A stretch of 64,000 nt of DNA from assembly GCA_037975125.1 (NCBI GenBank), contig CM075852.1:18563297-18627296 (forward strand), given 5' to 3'. The stretch is from Latrodectus hesperus (taxonomy: Eukaryota > Arthropoda > Arachnida > Araneae > Theridiidae). Positions 24,880 through 34,816 of the stretch are shown here, one piece after another. The number at the start of each line of letters is the position of its first letter. Within the stretch, counting starts at the first letter, position 1. The notes under the pieces were generated by a model. That model did no database searches. It saw only the letters and a program-made list of their open reading frames with translations, and was not told the origin of the DNA. The translations under genes and the position numbers were made by a program.

Positions 24880-24923
24880 AATTCAAATAGTTGATTGGTC
24901 GTCAAATTCAAGTAGTTGATTGG
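24878..24923. repeat. 25-bp tandem duplication at the SINE flank
   Basis: CAAATTCAAATAGTTGATTGG (first 20 bases shared) is repeated 25 bp later with one change. It overlaps the downstream target duplication of the SINE-A copy, so that flank was duplicated locally. Confidence 0.8.
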
Positions 24924-26553
24924 ATAGTTTTGGGTTCGACTGAGTGTCCAATAGCCCTAGAAATTTGGCTTAATGCTCTTCCTACATATATGGTCTAAAA
25001 ATCATCTAAGTATTTCTAAAATATGTTTATTCAACAGGATGATTTGTTGACCTAATTGATTACGTGATTTAGGTAGATATAAATTGTGTAGTAAGCTTTT
25101 CTTTTTTATTTTACGACCAAATTAATTGCTTTCGATATTTTATAATTTAAATTGATTTAGTTTATTTTTTCAACAACTCTTCACGATTCGTGAACACTGT
25201 TAATTACAATGTGGGAAGAAAACGGTGCTCTTTCAATTTTCACTCCTTTAGGATAAAAGTCAAATAAATGAAATTATTTTTAATAAAGATTATAAATTGA
25301 ATTTTTCAATATTTTAAGTAATTTTTTTATCTTTTAAATGTTTTTGTTTCTCCAAAAAAAAATGTAAAAATTCCAACATCTTTTATTTTGTATAAGCAAA
25401 AAGTTTTATCATATAAAAATTTATTTAAGGTAATTTGACGTTTTCTTATTTATGCACCGTATGGATTCTCAATTAAAGAAACTCGTGAACTACACTGATA
25501 TTTAACTAAAAATGAACTTTTAAATACAATTCGATATGCAGGGAAACATACAATTATTGTTGCTGTGAATACACTTTACTTTGATACTTCGGATTTTTAT
25601 TGTAAACCATTAAGCATGTTTTCGATTTTACCACCATATTTAATTTATATAATCCCTATCCCATGATGAAGCTGTTGTTTCTAGATAAATTAATAACTAA
25701 TACAAAGATGTAATCAATATTAAATTGGAAATCTTCAGGTTTTCGATATTTTTACGAAGTCGTACTTTGTCATCCAAGGAAAGTTTGATACAATCTTTTC
25801 TGTTATATATTTTATGCAATTTGTAAAAAAATAATATATATTTTTTCTACGTGTAGTCATAAACTAACTTTGAAGTCTAGATGTCTTTTTTATTCAATTA
25901 ATTTACAGACTTTGTGCTGAATATCTGAGCTTGTTGGTAAATTATGTGAAATTAATATGATAGAACAGTATTATTTAAATTGATTCGATTTTCCCAAAGG
26001 AATATAAAACATGGAACACATTGTGTAACAAATATCTTTAAAATATATTAAGTTTAGATAAATTTTCTATTATTATAGTCTTGCGATGGACTATTTCTTC
26101 TGTGAAATATAGTTGTTCTATAAATGAACATGAGTGACCAATCTTTTTCATGTCATCAAAGTTTATGTAGAAATGGGTTTTTAAATCATCAAGTCATAAA
26201 TTTAGTCAATAGTCATATATACATAAAATATTGCAAATCATAAAAATGATCGAAAAGAAAATTGAATAAAATTTTTATTTATTCCTTTTTATTATAAAAT
26301 TTTCTTTATCTTGAAATATTAAATTTGGAATACATCTAAATTTTACAAAATTATATGTTCCATTTAATACAAGAGAAATCTTATTTAGTATCGAATCATC
26401 CCCAATTTTATTAATCATGTTTGAAAAAAGTGCGATTGTTCTATACGAGGATAAGTCAAGACAATATTGCTGATTTTAATGCATGATTTGTTGATAGGTT
26501 GGAACATACACACAAAAAACCTATAAAGAAGAAAAAAACAACATTGAACAAGT
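24924..26553. other. AT-rich non-genic stretch
   Basis: No supported feature is visible in this stretch. Confidence 0.5.
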
Positions 26554-26555
26554 TA

Positions 26556-27315
26556 CAGTGGGTGATCGATTAACAAATAATTCGGACTGTGAGCAAATCG
26601 GACGATGAACACTTTCACAAAAGATTTTTGTGTTCGGACAACAAACACATATTCGGATAATGAACTAAAACGAATTCTAATGAACACTTCTCTGCTCTCG
26701 GAGAATAATATATCGGGTTGCCAAGCCCAATGGACCAAAAATTGTTTTTAATCTCTCTTGTATTATGTTGCTTCCCAATTGAACATCTTCTGTACTGGAA
26801 AAAAGAGTTAATTCCAGAATATTTATAGCTAAAGTAGAACATCAATTTTAGTTTTGATTTCATTCAAAACCGAAATTGATTTTATTTTGAGACTACCTTC
26901 CTCGTTCCTTCGTTGAAGAAGTGGAAGAATGTCACAACAATGGTCTTAGAATGTTACCCAAACCAAGCAGATATGAGTAAGGTTAGGGATCTTTACAACA
27001 ACAATAATATTAATCACTTCCGGAAAGTTTTAAAAAAAGAGAGAAAAGAGCAATCGACATTGGACATGTTCTTTAATACCCTATAAAAAAAGAAGGAAAA
27101 AAACTGATTAATATGCCATAGTATCTGTATGCATTACTTTTTAAGGAATTTATTAAGAAATTATACATCCTTTTTTTAATTTAATTTTAGGGTTTCCAGG
27201 AGGAATTGATAGAGCTCACAAAAAATGCATGGTAAATCGATGATCGGGTAACGAACAATTCAGTTAGCGAACATTATCTTGTAACGGATTATGTTCGTTA
27301 ACCCATCACCCACTG
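26556..27315 (+). mobile_element. pogo/Tigger-like DNA transposon remnant, family 2
   Basis: A 760-bp element flanked by TA (26554-26555 and 27316-27317). The terminal repeats begin CAGTGGGTGATCGATTAAC at the left and read CAGTGGGTGATGGGTTAAC (reverse complement) at the right. A plus-strand relic near 26915-27085 includes VRDLYNNNNINHFRKVLKK followed by STLDMFF, which resembles the tail of Tigger-type transposases. Most of the catalytic region is missing. A second copy in the opposite orientation is at 62714-63435. Confidence 0.85.
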
Positions 27316-27317
27316 TA

Positions 27318-27840
27318 TAATTAAATATTGGTGTCAAGTCTTAACAAAGAATAAAATAGAACCTTAATTTATTTTGGTTTCATAATAAACCTGGAATGAA
27401 TAAGCTGAAGAATATCTATATTATTTGAGTAAGCTGAAAGAAAAATTGCTTAGATTCAAATTCAAGAATATAATTACCCAAACTGGTCTTCTATAAAAAG
27501 CAATTTTTACTTAGTTATAATAAACTATTGATGCAATACTTTAATGTCTGTTAGTTATTGTTATTCAAAATAAAATGGTTTGCTAAAATAAAATGACTAC
27601 ATATACACCACTTTTTTTGCATATGGATATTGTTGGTTATAGAACATGTTCTCTAGTTGACAATATAGGTTGTTTCTTAATTATAAAATCTTTTCAATAA
27701 TTTCATTTGGTTTAGACTTTTAATAAGCTTATCTGAATATTATCCTGCTTTTGTTGGTTCATTTTAATCTTAATGTAATTAAACCTGATTATCAGTCTTG
27801 GAAGTGTATATTTTTAATATCTTGGCAGTATGTTAATATC
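27318..27840. other. AT-rich non-genic stretch
   Basis: No supported feature is visible in this stretch. Confidence 0.5.
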
Positions 27841-27872
27841 TACTAATATGCTTTTCTTTTTTATAGGTAAGT
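27841..27872 (+). promoter_or_regulatory. Candidate recursive (ratchet) splice site
   Basis: TACTAAT (27841-27847), a near-ideal branch point, is followed by a pyrimidine tract CTTTTCTTTTTTATAG ending at 27866. This abuts a consensus donor GTAAGT (27867-27872) with no exon between. This juxtaposed acceptor/donor is the architecture of recursive splice sites in very long arthropod introns. It would place this part of the window in a long plus-strand intron. A TAG rather than CAG acceptor is a small weakness. Confidence 0.45.
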
Positions 27873-27939
27873 ACCCATCAGTGTTTTTGTGTGTTTTAAG
27901 TACAACTTTACAACCGGCTATTTCTGGTGTATTATTGTG
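27867..27939 (+). CDS. Alternative reading: 73-nt exon after the same acceptor
   Basis: A second donor-like TG|GTAAGA follows at 27940. From 27869 one frame is open and encodes a hydrophobic stretch (KYPSVFLCVLSTTLQPAISG). This could be a real transmembrane-type exon. It could equally be the transient exon-definition segment that often follows a recursive site. A second frame is also open after its first codon, so openness is not diagnostic. Confidence 0.22.
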
Positions 27940-27945
27940 GTAAGA

Positions 27946-28850
27946 ATATTTCAAGTTTGTTTTCCTTTTCAAAAATTGATGCTATGTCATGATTACTCTT
28001 CGGTATTGTGTGATGAAAGAGTTAATAACCTCGTTTGATTTTTATTTATTAACACTGAATTGAATTAATCTCAGAAAATAAATTTTCAAACTATTGTAAT
28101 CTCACAAAAAAACTTAGCAATTTTAACATTCTTTTAAAGTATAAATTAAAAGCAATTTGAATTGAAAAACAACTAGTTATTAATAAATTGTTTATGGATT
28201 TAATAATTTTCTCATTTCATGTTATTATATTCATTTTTACTATAAGACTTACCCCATATGGAAATTGTATTTAAATGTTCAAATGTGTATTCATAGTATT
28301 CAAACAATATTTTCGCGTTATCACGAAGCCTTTATTTTTTATCGGTGACAAAATTCCAAATTTTGAATTTTCAATTTTATATTCAAACTGATCAAACTTT
28401 GGACATTTTGAGTCTTTCGATGCCAATTCTTTTCAATCTAGGTCTAAAAATATATTTTTAAATTTTATTAAAATTTTCGTTTGATATGACTGATACAAAT
28501 TCTCTTCATATTAGGACTCTTTGTTTTTCGAGTGCAATAACATTCATTATAAGCTTGTACTAAATTTGCTTTCTTACACAAAATTTTAGTATCAGCTCTA
28601 GCGCTAATAATGTTTGAGTTGGTAAGTGAATGGTAAAATCCTTTTAATAGATCTTGCACTTCAACAATTGTATGGAGCTTAGTTTAATGAAGCTGTTTGA
28701 CATTCATTTCAAAAAGTTGATGATCACTATTTCTCTTGTATAGAAAGTGACTGTATAGTTATAATTAAAGTAGTCTACTATTGAGAATTAGAATATATTG
28801 TGTTCACACACTATTCACACAAATGTTAATTATTTGAGCATTAAAATATA
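27946..28850. other. AT-rich non-genic stretch
   Basis: No supported feature is visible in this stretch. Confidence 0.5.
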
Positions 28851-28859
28851 AAATATTGG

Positions 28860-29419
28860 CTGTGTTGTTGTTGCTTATCCCCGACTGGCGTGACGGTACC
28901 ATTACACCAGTCCTATGAATCCAAAAATAGTCAGTCTCTCAAGCACCACCTCTGGTCTCAAATCCATGTCCCCTCTCTCACATCCAATGTACTGAAAAAT
29001 ATGAGATGGGGAGGCCTGAACCATTCGACATTTGAAACTGAGAGGGTAGATCTTGGTACCAGAGACGTGTCTCTGAGCAAGCAGATGGCCACTTCGCAGT
29101 CTTGTCAAAGCCGTTTGGCTGCATCTCTTGTGTTTACCCACTAGTGCGGAACCAGGATTTTTGCATGTGTACCATTCGTGGGTAGGAATGATATTCCTAA
29201 AAGTAGCATTGATATCCATCCTAACTCTAGAGGTCAGCTCTGAGGACGACAAGCAGTCTCCAATGATGATATTCTATAGGCTTCCATCCTTGGCTAACTG
29301 ATCTGCAACTTCATTCCCATACGTATTAACATGAGATGGCACCCAATGGAAGACTATGGTACTGGCTTTCAAATTAGTAAAATGTTGTACTATTTTAGTT
29401 GTAATGTCACCAACCCGCC
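28860..29419 (-). pseudogene. 5'-truncated LINE fragment with RNase H C-terminus
   Basis: On the minus strand this reads the end of a non-LTR retrotransposon ORF2. The RNase H C-terminal block is IVFHWVPSHVNTYGNEVADQ followed by LAKDGS. Next come a stop codon and a conserved tail with HEWYTCKNPGSAL, QTALTRLRSGH and QASPSHIF. One in-frame TAG after LAKDGSL and loss of the first Cys of the usual C-x2-C pair show decay. The 3' end has a (CAA)n tail (seen as TTG repeats from 28865) preceded by a GACTGG/CCAGTC stem. A 9-bp duplication AAATATTGG flanks it (28851-28859, 29420-29428). The 116-aa open frame at 28902-29252 is the downstream part of this relic. Confidence 0.85.
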
Positions 29420-29428
29420 AAATATTGG

Positions 29429-30219
29429 TAGTGATTTCAAGAGATGACAAATATAGATTTCTCTTTTTGTTCCATAGTTTCTTAATTTTCTATTGTGATC
29501 ACAATCATTGCATCTTACAATACTCTCAATTGTAATTTCTTTATAAATCTTAATATATTTTTATAATAGTTATATATTTAATATTTTCCACAGACTTAAC
29601 TCTCGAAACTTGCTGCAAACTATTGAATTCTCATCATCCTAAATATGCAGTTCAAATTGTGCATTTTAAATTTAATTATTGTTTATTTACAAGAATTGAC
29701 ATCATGCTTGAAAATTTTAATATGTAATATTTTTATGCAATAATAAAGCGCTTTTAGTTCTAGAATGTTTTTGATGATTATTTCTTCACGTTATAATAAC
29801 AAACTTGATTATGGTTAAAGGAAATCGCTCTTGAATCATTATTATATTTAATTTAATAATAATTTTTAGTTTTACAATACTGAAAGATCTGTCTTGCACC
29901 ATATTATATGTAATGAAATAATTTGATCTAAATATTTAAAGCTGTTATTAACTAATAATTTAATTTTGAATCTTCACAATTCCAAATTTTAAGAATTTTT
30001 TAAACTTTTATAAATATTTAATAGGAAAAAAATCAGAATATTAATTCTGTGCTTTTAATTGTTAGAAATTAAGAAACGATAGCTTGTATATTTTTTACTC
30101 TATAAAAATATTATTTATATGTAAAATATATTTCTAAAATGAAATATTTTCAAATAATATATAAAATATCTGATTGTGATGAGAGAATATGCTTTGTAAA
30201 ATTATAAAAAGTTCGACTT
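29429..30219. other. AT-rich non-genic stretch
   Basis: No supported feature is visible in this stretch. Confidence 0.5.
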
Positions 30220-30560
30220 TCATGAGCATGAATATAATTTCGCTAGCGCATGGCCGTTTTGAGTGTATTACTCTTTAATCACATGTAATTTAGCGTATTA
30301 GGCTCATTATTTTTTTTACGTACAATTTACTTGTGTAGGCTACGGTGGGCATAACTCGTAAGGTTTTGTCACATAGCAGTTCTCCCTTTTTATTATCACC
30401 ATTTTCAAAGGAAGTTGGGGAGAGGTTATTCAGGGGTGGTCCGTCTAAATCCTACTCTGAATTGGAACGGGGGGTGCTCATGAATTATGCATAAAGTTGC
30501 AGTTAGTTACATTAGAATTACATGCGTCATCACTCCCTGAAGGCACAGTATGCAAATAAG
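30220..30560. promoter_or_regulatory. GC-enriched island, candidate conserved non-coding element
   Basis: A repeat-free island with CATGAATTATGCATAAAG (near 30478) and a perfect POU octamer ATGCAAAT (30550-30557), plus TTTAATCACATG. No frame or splice pair stands out. Enhancer-like, on composition and motif clustering only. Confidence 0.3.
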
Positions 30561-31087
30561 TTTGATGAATTCAAAGGTAAAAAAAAAGGAGAGCAAATTT
30601 TAGGACTTTAGAATTTTATGAGAAATTCTCTTGTCTATTTTGTACTTAATTATTGCCATTGTGTTTCTCTTTTTCCTTCGAAATCAGTTATTTTTTTCAT
30701 TAAAAACTTAATATGTAAGAATATTTTTTTGTTGAGTTATTTCTGATTTTTCAGTCTCAAAACTCATCGTATAAAAGTAAACTATTATTAATGAATCATT
30801 CATGAAAACTTAGGTTTCTATTATTATTAGGATAGTTTACTTGTGTATTGTATGTTTATTACCCTTTTTTTCAAATTTTGTCAATGAACAATATGATATA
30901 AGATTTTTAATGCGAAGAAGCGTAACTTATTTTAAGGATAGTTTTATAAAGTAAACTTTTTCTTGTAAAAGCAATTTTCAACATATTTCAATTAATTAGT
31001 TGAAAATATGCTTTTAATATATATTTTAGTTATAATTATGGTATTGTAAATTTGAAAAATCTAAATGATAATACGTTTATTTTATTT
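30561..31087. other. AT-rich non-genic stretch
   Basis: No supported feature is visible in this stretch. Confidence 0.5.
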
Positions 31088-31094
31088 ACTTCTT

Positions 31095-31315
31095 CCTTCC
31101 GCTGGTGTGGCGTGGATGTGGAGAGGGTGCCAGCTCAGGTGTGGCCTCGTCATCTGACCGAGGTTCAAAATTACGAGGCACCTTAATAGAGCAAAGTCGT
31201 ACTTTCACCTTCGTGGTGCTCTGATCCAAACGAAAGATGCTCTCTATTGACTTAATTCGCACTGCCAACGGCATAGCGAGCTTGGCTTGTCCAAGTGTCA
31301 TAAGCAACAACAACA
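31095..31315 (+). mobile_element. Short retroelement with (CAA)n tail
   Basis: A 221-bp GC-rich block ending ATAAGCAACAACAACAAC. Short flanks ACTTCTT (31088-31094 and 31316-31322) look like a 7-bp target duplication. It shares a core with 45300-45390 in inverse orientation (GGTGCCAGCTCAGGTGTG and GGTTCAAAATTACGAGGC). In one plus-strand frame both copies encode a VPAQV...VQNYEA peptide pattern, though this may be coincidental to a non-coding repeat. The ATAAGCAAC(AAC)n end matches the LINE tail at 28860 on its own strand, suggesting shared retrotransposition machinery. Confidence 0.65.
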
Positions 31316-31322
31316 ACTTCTT

Positions 31323-32757
31323 AATCTAAGAATTTGAGATTTCCTTTCTTGAAGTAAATATTTCGAAATATATATATATACATATTTAATTTATCGTATT
31401 TCTTTATCATCACACTATAAATATCTTTAAATAATTATAAATCTAATATATTTTTGGAAATATCTAATACTTATTTGAGTTTAAATTATATAATTATACT
31501 ATTAGTTTTAACAGTAAAATTATGCACTTACTGCTTAAACTGTTATTGTTTAAATAATAAAATTAAATTTTGATTTAACAATATGATTATTGTACCAAAT
31601 AAAGAAAATTATTTTTAAAGATATTATTAATAAATTTTAAAGAGCAAAATTTAAATTGAGTAAAGAATAGATCTAAAATGTGTGTGATAATTATGCAGCT
31701 AAATATAACTGAATCAAACTAATGTCACGTTGCAATATGAATTCAGTATAAGTGAAAATAGTAAGAATGAAAAAGTATATATTAACGAAAAAAATAATTT
31801 AAAGGTCTAGAAATTTTTTTAGAATTGAATTATCAAATTACATAAGAAATTTCAATTATTGCGTAGAAACTGCATCAGTAGATATGGAAAATACTGAACG
31901 AATTTTTTTTAATATCTTTACTGTGGCAAATCTTTCGCACGAAATTGTTTTGAAAGTTCCCTTTTTTAATAACTCTTAATAAAGAAAATTACCGCTCAAT
32001 CTTTGAGTTTTTTTGCAAATTAAAGTAAGCATTTTTTAATAAAATTAAAAAATAGAAAAATACTGCCTGTTTATTAGAGCACCAAATCAAAAATTCTGTA
32101 TTTCTGAAATTATGTCTCCATAATTTAATCAAATTTGTTTTTGATTAGACTTGATTAAACAAAATGTTTCTTTCCGAAAAAACAAATTTAATTTTTCAAT
32201 TTTATCAAACAAGAACCTGCAATTTCTTATCTTTAATTAAATTCCAGTTCGTATACTTAAATATAAATATATTGTGAATTGATTAAAATTAATTAAACTT
32301 TTCTATGAACGATTTTGAGTGTGCTCTTAATACAATATATTTTTTGGATTAATGTTTAAATTAATTAATTTTCATTCAACGTAAATGAACTAAAAAGGAA
32401 GACAACATAGTATCGCCCCTTTTCCTATCGTGTAATCTGACTTCAAAAAGAGTTCTTAATTGCTTGTGAAGGATTCGAAATATTTTCACACATTTAAACT
32501 ACCAAAGGTTATGTCTGAAATTTTTAGGTTCAATAAACGTATTCTGTGATAAAATAAAGTAAAAAAAGCAAAATTGTTTTTTCAGAATAACTCTGTATAT
32601 TTTCAGAATCTTTTTTTTAATTGAAGAATATGATTTTTATTAAAAAATATTGTGCTTTATTAATTTAGACATAAATTGTGAATTAGCGAGGAATTTTGTA
32701 ATATAGTAAAGAATTTTTAAAAGAAATACAACCATATTTTAAAAATTGTTTTTCTAC
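31323..32757. other. AT-rich non-genic stretch
   Basis: No supported feature; several A/T runs are the only structure. Confidence 0.5.
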
Positions 32758-32769
32758 GATATAAGCATT

Positions 32770-33015
32770 GTTGTTGTCGTGTGCCAGCTAAGCTGGCAAT
32801 ATGGGGTGCGCTGCTCCACTTTTCCAACTGAACCCTATTTTGGTGTGGAGTCCGACTTCCTCAGTACACACATGCCATAGGGACCCGTTTATAAGGTAGG
32901 CAATCATTTACAACACATTCATACACAGAAAGGACAAAGACAGGATTGATAGAGAGAGATAGTACATCCATGACCAAACTGGGATTCAAACCCAGGACCT
33001 CCCTATCCGTAGTCA
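32770..33015 (-). mobile_element. Tail-swapped SINE related to SINE-A
   Basis: A 246-bp SINE on the minus strand with an exact 12-bp target duplication GATATAAGCATT (32758-32769, 33016-33027). The 5' half (minus strand; about 33010-32885) has a B box CTGGGTTTGAATCCCAG and matches the SINE-A body. The 3' part (about 32880-32770) is unrelated to SINE-A. It has a GCCAGC-TTA-GCTGGC stem-loop (minus-strand reading of 32783-32797) and a (CAA)n tail instead of poly(A). It appears to be a chimera of a SINE-A head and body with another 3' module. Confidence 0.88.
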
Positions 33016-33056
33016 GATATAAGCATTAAACATGCGAATTAACCTATTTTCACCCC

Positions 33057-33242
33057 CTCAGGGGTTTACCTTCTTTAGGTAAATATGGGTGTCGCAATCC
33101 CAAGGTACCCTAGCGATCTGTCCTCTTCTTTCTTTTCTCCTTTCCATCCCTCAGGGGTTTACCTTCTTTAGGTAAATATGGGTGTCGCTATCCTAAGGTA
33201 CCCTAGCGATCTTTATCTTCTCCTCTACTTTTCTTTATCTTT
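33057..33242 (+). promoter_or_regulatory. LINE 5'UTR tandem monomers (2 x 93 bp)
   Basis: CTCAGGGGTTTACCTTCTTT at 33057 recurs at 33150, giving a 93-bp period. The copies agree closely for about 70 bp and then drift into pyrimidine-rich spacer. Each unit holds a TTTACC/GGTAAA inverted pair. Tandem 5' monomers act as internal promoters in some LINEs, and such a role here is inferred. The rest of the 5'UTR (33243-33700) is GC-rich, with no ORF that I would call. Confidence 0.75.
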
Positions 33243-33700
33243 CTTTTCCTATTTGTCGTCGTCGAGATCAAGACTTCTTGCTTATGTTGTATCTTGCTTT
33301 TCAATGGGTCTTACATCCATTTTTTTCATTGGTCTTCCACCCCATATGTTGGCCGTGTATGGCGTCCCGTAAGGAGGAAATTGGTGTCCTGGGGTCCCTT
33401 AGCGTTCCCTTTGGCCCAGGCTTCTCTGTAGACGGGTGGCTGGAGTGAGCCCGCTCTCAGTCAACCGGCTGGTGCTATGTTAGGAATGTTATAACCCTTG
33501 CATGGTGCTGTAGGGCTAGTCCTGCATTCTGGGTTGTGCGGACATGCTCGCTAGATCCTCAACCCAACATGTAGTACTATATCCTGGTGATACCCCTAAG
33601 GTAAGTGCCGAGGCTGGCTATTGCCAGAGCCGGTAACTGCATTCCCTTGTTGGGCTCTGTGATGGGCGGGGGCCCACTGGGATGAACCTTTCTCTTTCTC

Positions 33701-34816
33701 ATGGGTCCAAAAAATTCTGGGTACGGCGAGGGCCTTAACTCGTCACAAATTGATAGTAAATTTGACAAAATTGGAAATGTTTACCCAAAGTTCATATTAA
33801 TACAGAACAACGAGGGCATGCTTAAGCAAATGTCACCTTTCAAAATTCTCAAACAGATTAAGGCAGTTGCAGGAGAACCTAGTAATGTAAAAAAGCTAAG
33901 ATCCGGAGATTTACTAATCGAGAGCTCATCTGCTCAACAATCAAAGTCTCTTTTATCTTTAAAAGTTTTTGGAGAAATTCCCATCATAGCCTCAAGTCAT
34001 AAATCACTTAATCAATGTCGTGGTGTAATTTCAGAGATAGACCTTTTATCAGTATCTGAAACTGAGATTCTGGAAGAATTAAAAGACCAAAGAGTTTGCA
34101 ATGTCCGTCGAATCACCATCCATCGAGGTGAAGAAATTTTTCCCACAAAAAACTTAATATTAACTTTTGACTGTCCTAATCTTCCAAATTCAATAAAAGC
34201 AGGTTACCTGAATTGCCCTGTAAGACCTTATATTCCAAACCCCATACGATGCTTTAATTGTAATAGATTTGGACACTCTAAGATGTTTTGCAGATCAAAA
34301 GCTACATGTACTCGATGCTCAAGTCTGGAACACCAGGAATCTGACTGTAAATCTGAACCATTTTGTATTAACTGTAAAGAAAATCATAGCGCATCTTCTA
34401 AAACCTGCTCACACTGGCAACATGAAAAAGAAATTCAACGGATAAAAACGACACGAAAAATCTCATATCAAGAAGCTAAAAAACAACTTCAAAATACGAT
34501 TAATTTCAAGAAACCATATGCCCATGTACTGAAAAAAACAGTATCAACTGCTGTACAAACAGACACTTCATCAATTGCCTTTTTTAAACCTGGAACACAA
34601 AACAAACCTACTACAGAGAAGTCTATATTTATAAAGCCACAAAAAACAAGTGACTCTGATAACAGAAAAAAGCTTAAGATTAAAGATCAACCAAATGTAA
34701 CTGCTTTTAAAACCAGCCTTCCTACAGACAGTCATAGTGATATGGATACTGATATTGATAATTTTGAGTTGATTGCGAAGAACAGATCACGTCACCGTAA
34801 AAAGAACCCATCATAA
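33701..34816 (+). CDS. Retrotransposon ORF1 nucleic-acid-binding protein
   Basis: A 371-aa protein, intact. It has three zinc knuckles of CCHC type. The first is C184-C187-H192-C197 (CFNCNRFGHSKMFC) and the second C203-C206-H211-C216. The third is looser: C222-C225-H229-C236. The N-terminal 180 residues contain a predicted RNA-recognition-like or scaffold region (not proven), and the C-terminus is basic and Ser/Thr-rich. ORF1 proteins of this type bind element RNA and chaperone it in the RNP used for target-primed reverse transcription. The start at 33701 is the first ATG of the open frame and follows the long 5'UTR. The stop TAA shares its last A with the ATG of ORF2 (TAATG), implying termination-reinitiation. 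Confidence 0.93.
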   Translation: MGPKNSGYGEGLNSSQIDSKFDKIGNVYPKFILIQNNEGMLKQMSPFKILKQIKAVAGEPSNVKKLRSGDLLIESSSAQQSKSLLSLKVFGEIPIIASSHKSLNQCRGVISEIDLLSVSETEILEELKDQRVCNVRRITIHRGEEIFPTKNLILTFDCPNLPNSIKAGYLNCPVRPYIPNPIRCFNCNRFGHSKMFCRSKATCTRCSSLEHQESDCKSEPFCINCKENHSASSKTCSHWQHEKEIQRIKTTRKISYQEAKKQLQNTINFKKPYAHVLKKTVSTAVQTDTSSIAFFKPGTQNKPTTEKSIFIKPQKTSDSDNRKKLKIKDQPNVTAFKTSLPTDSHSDMDTDIDNFELIAKNRSRHRKKNPS

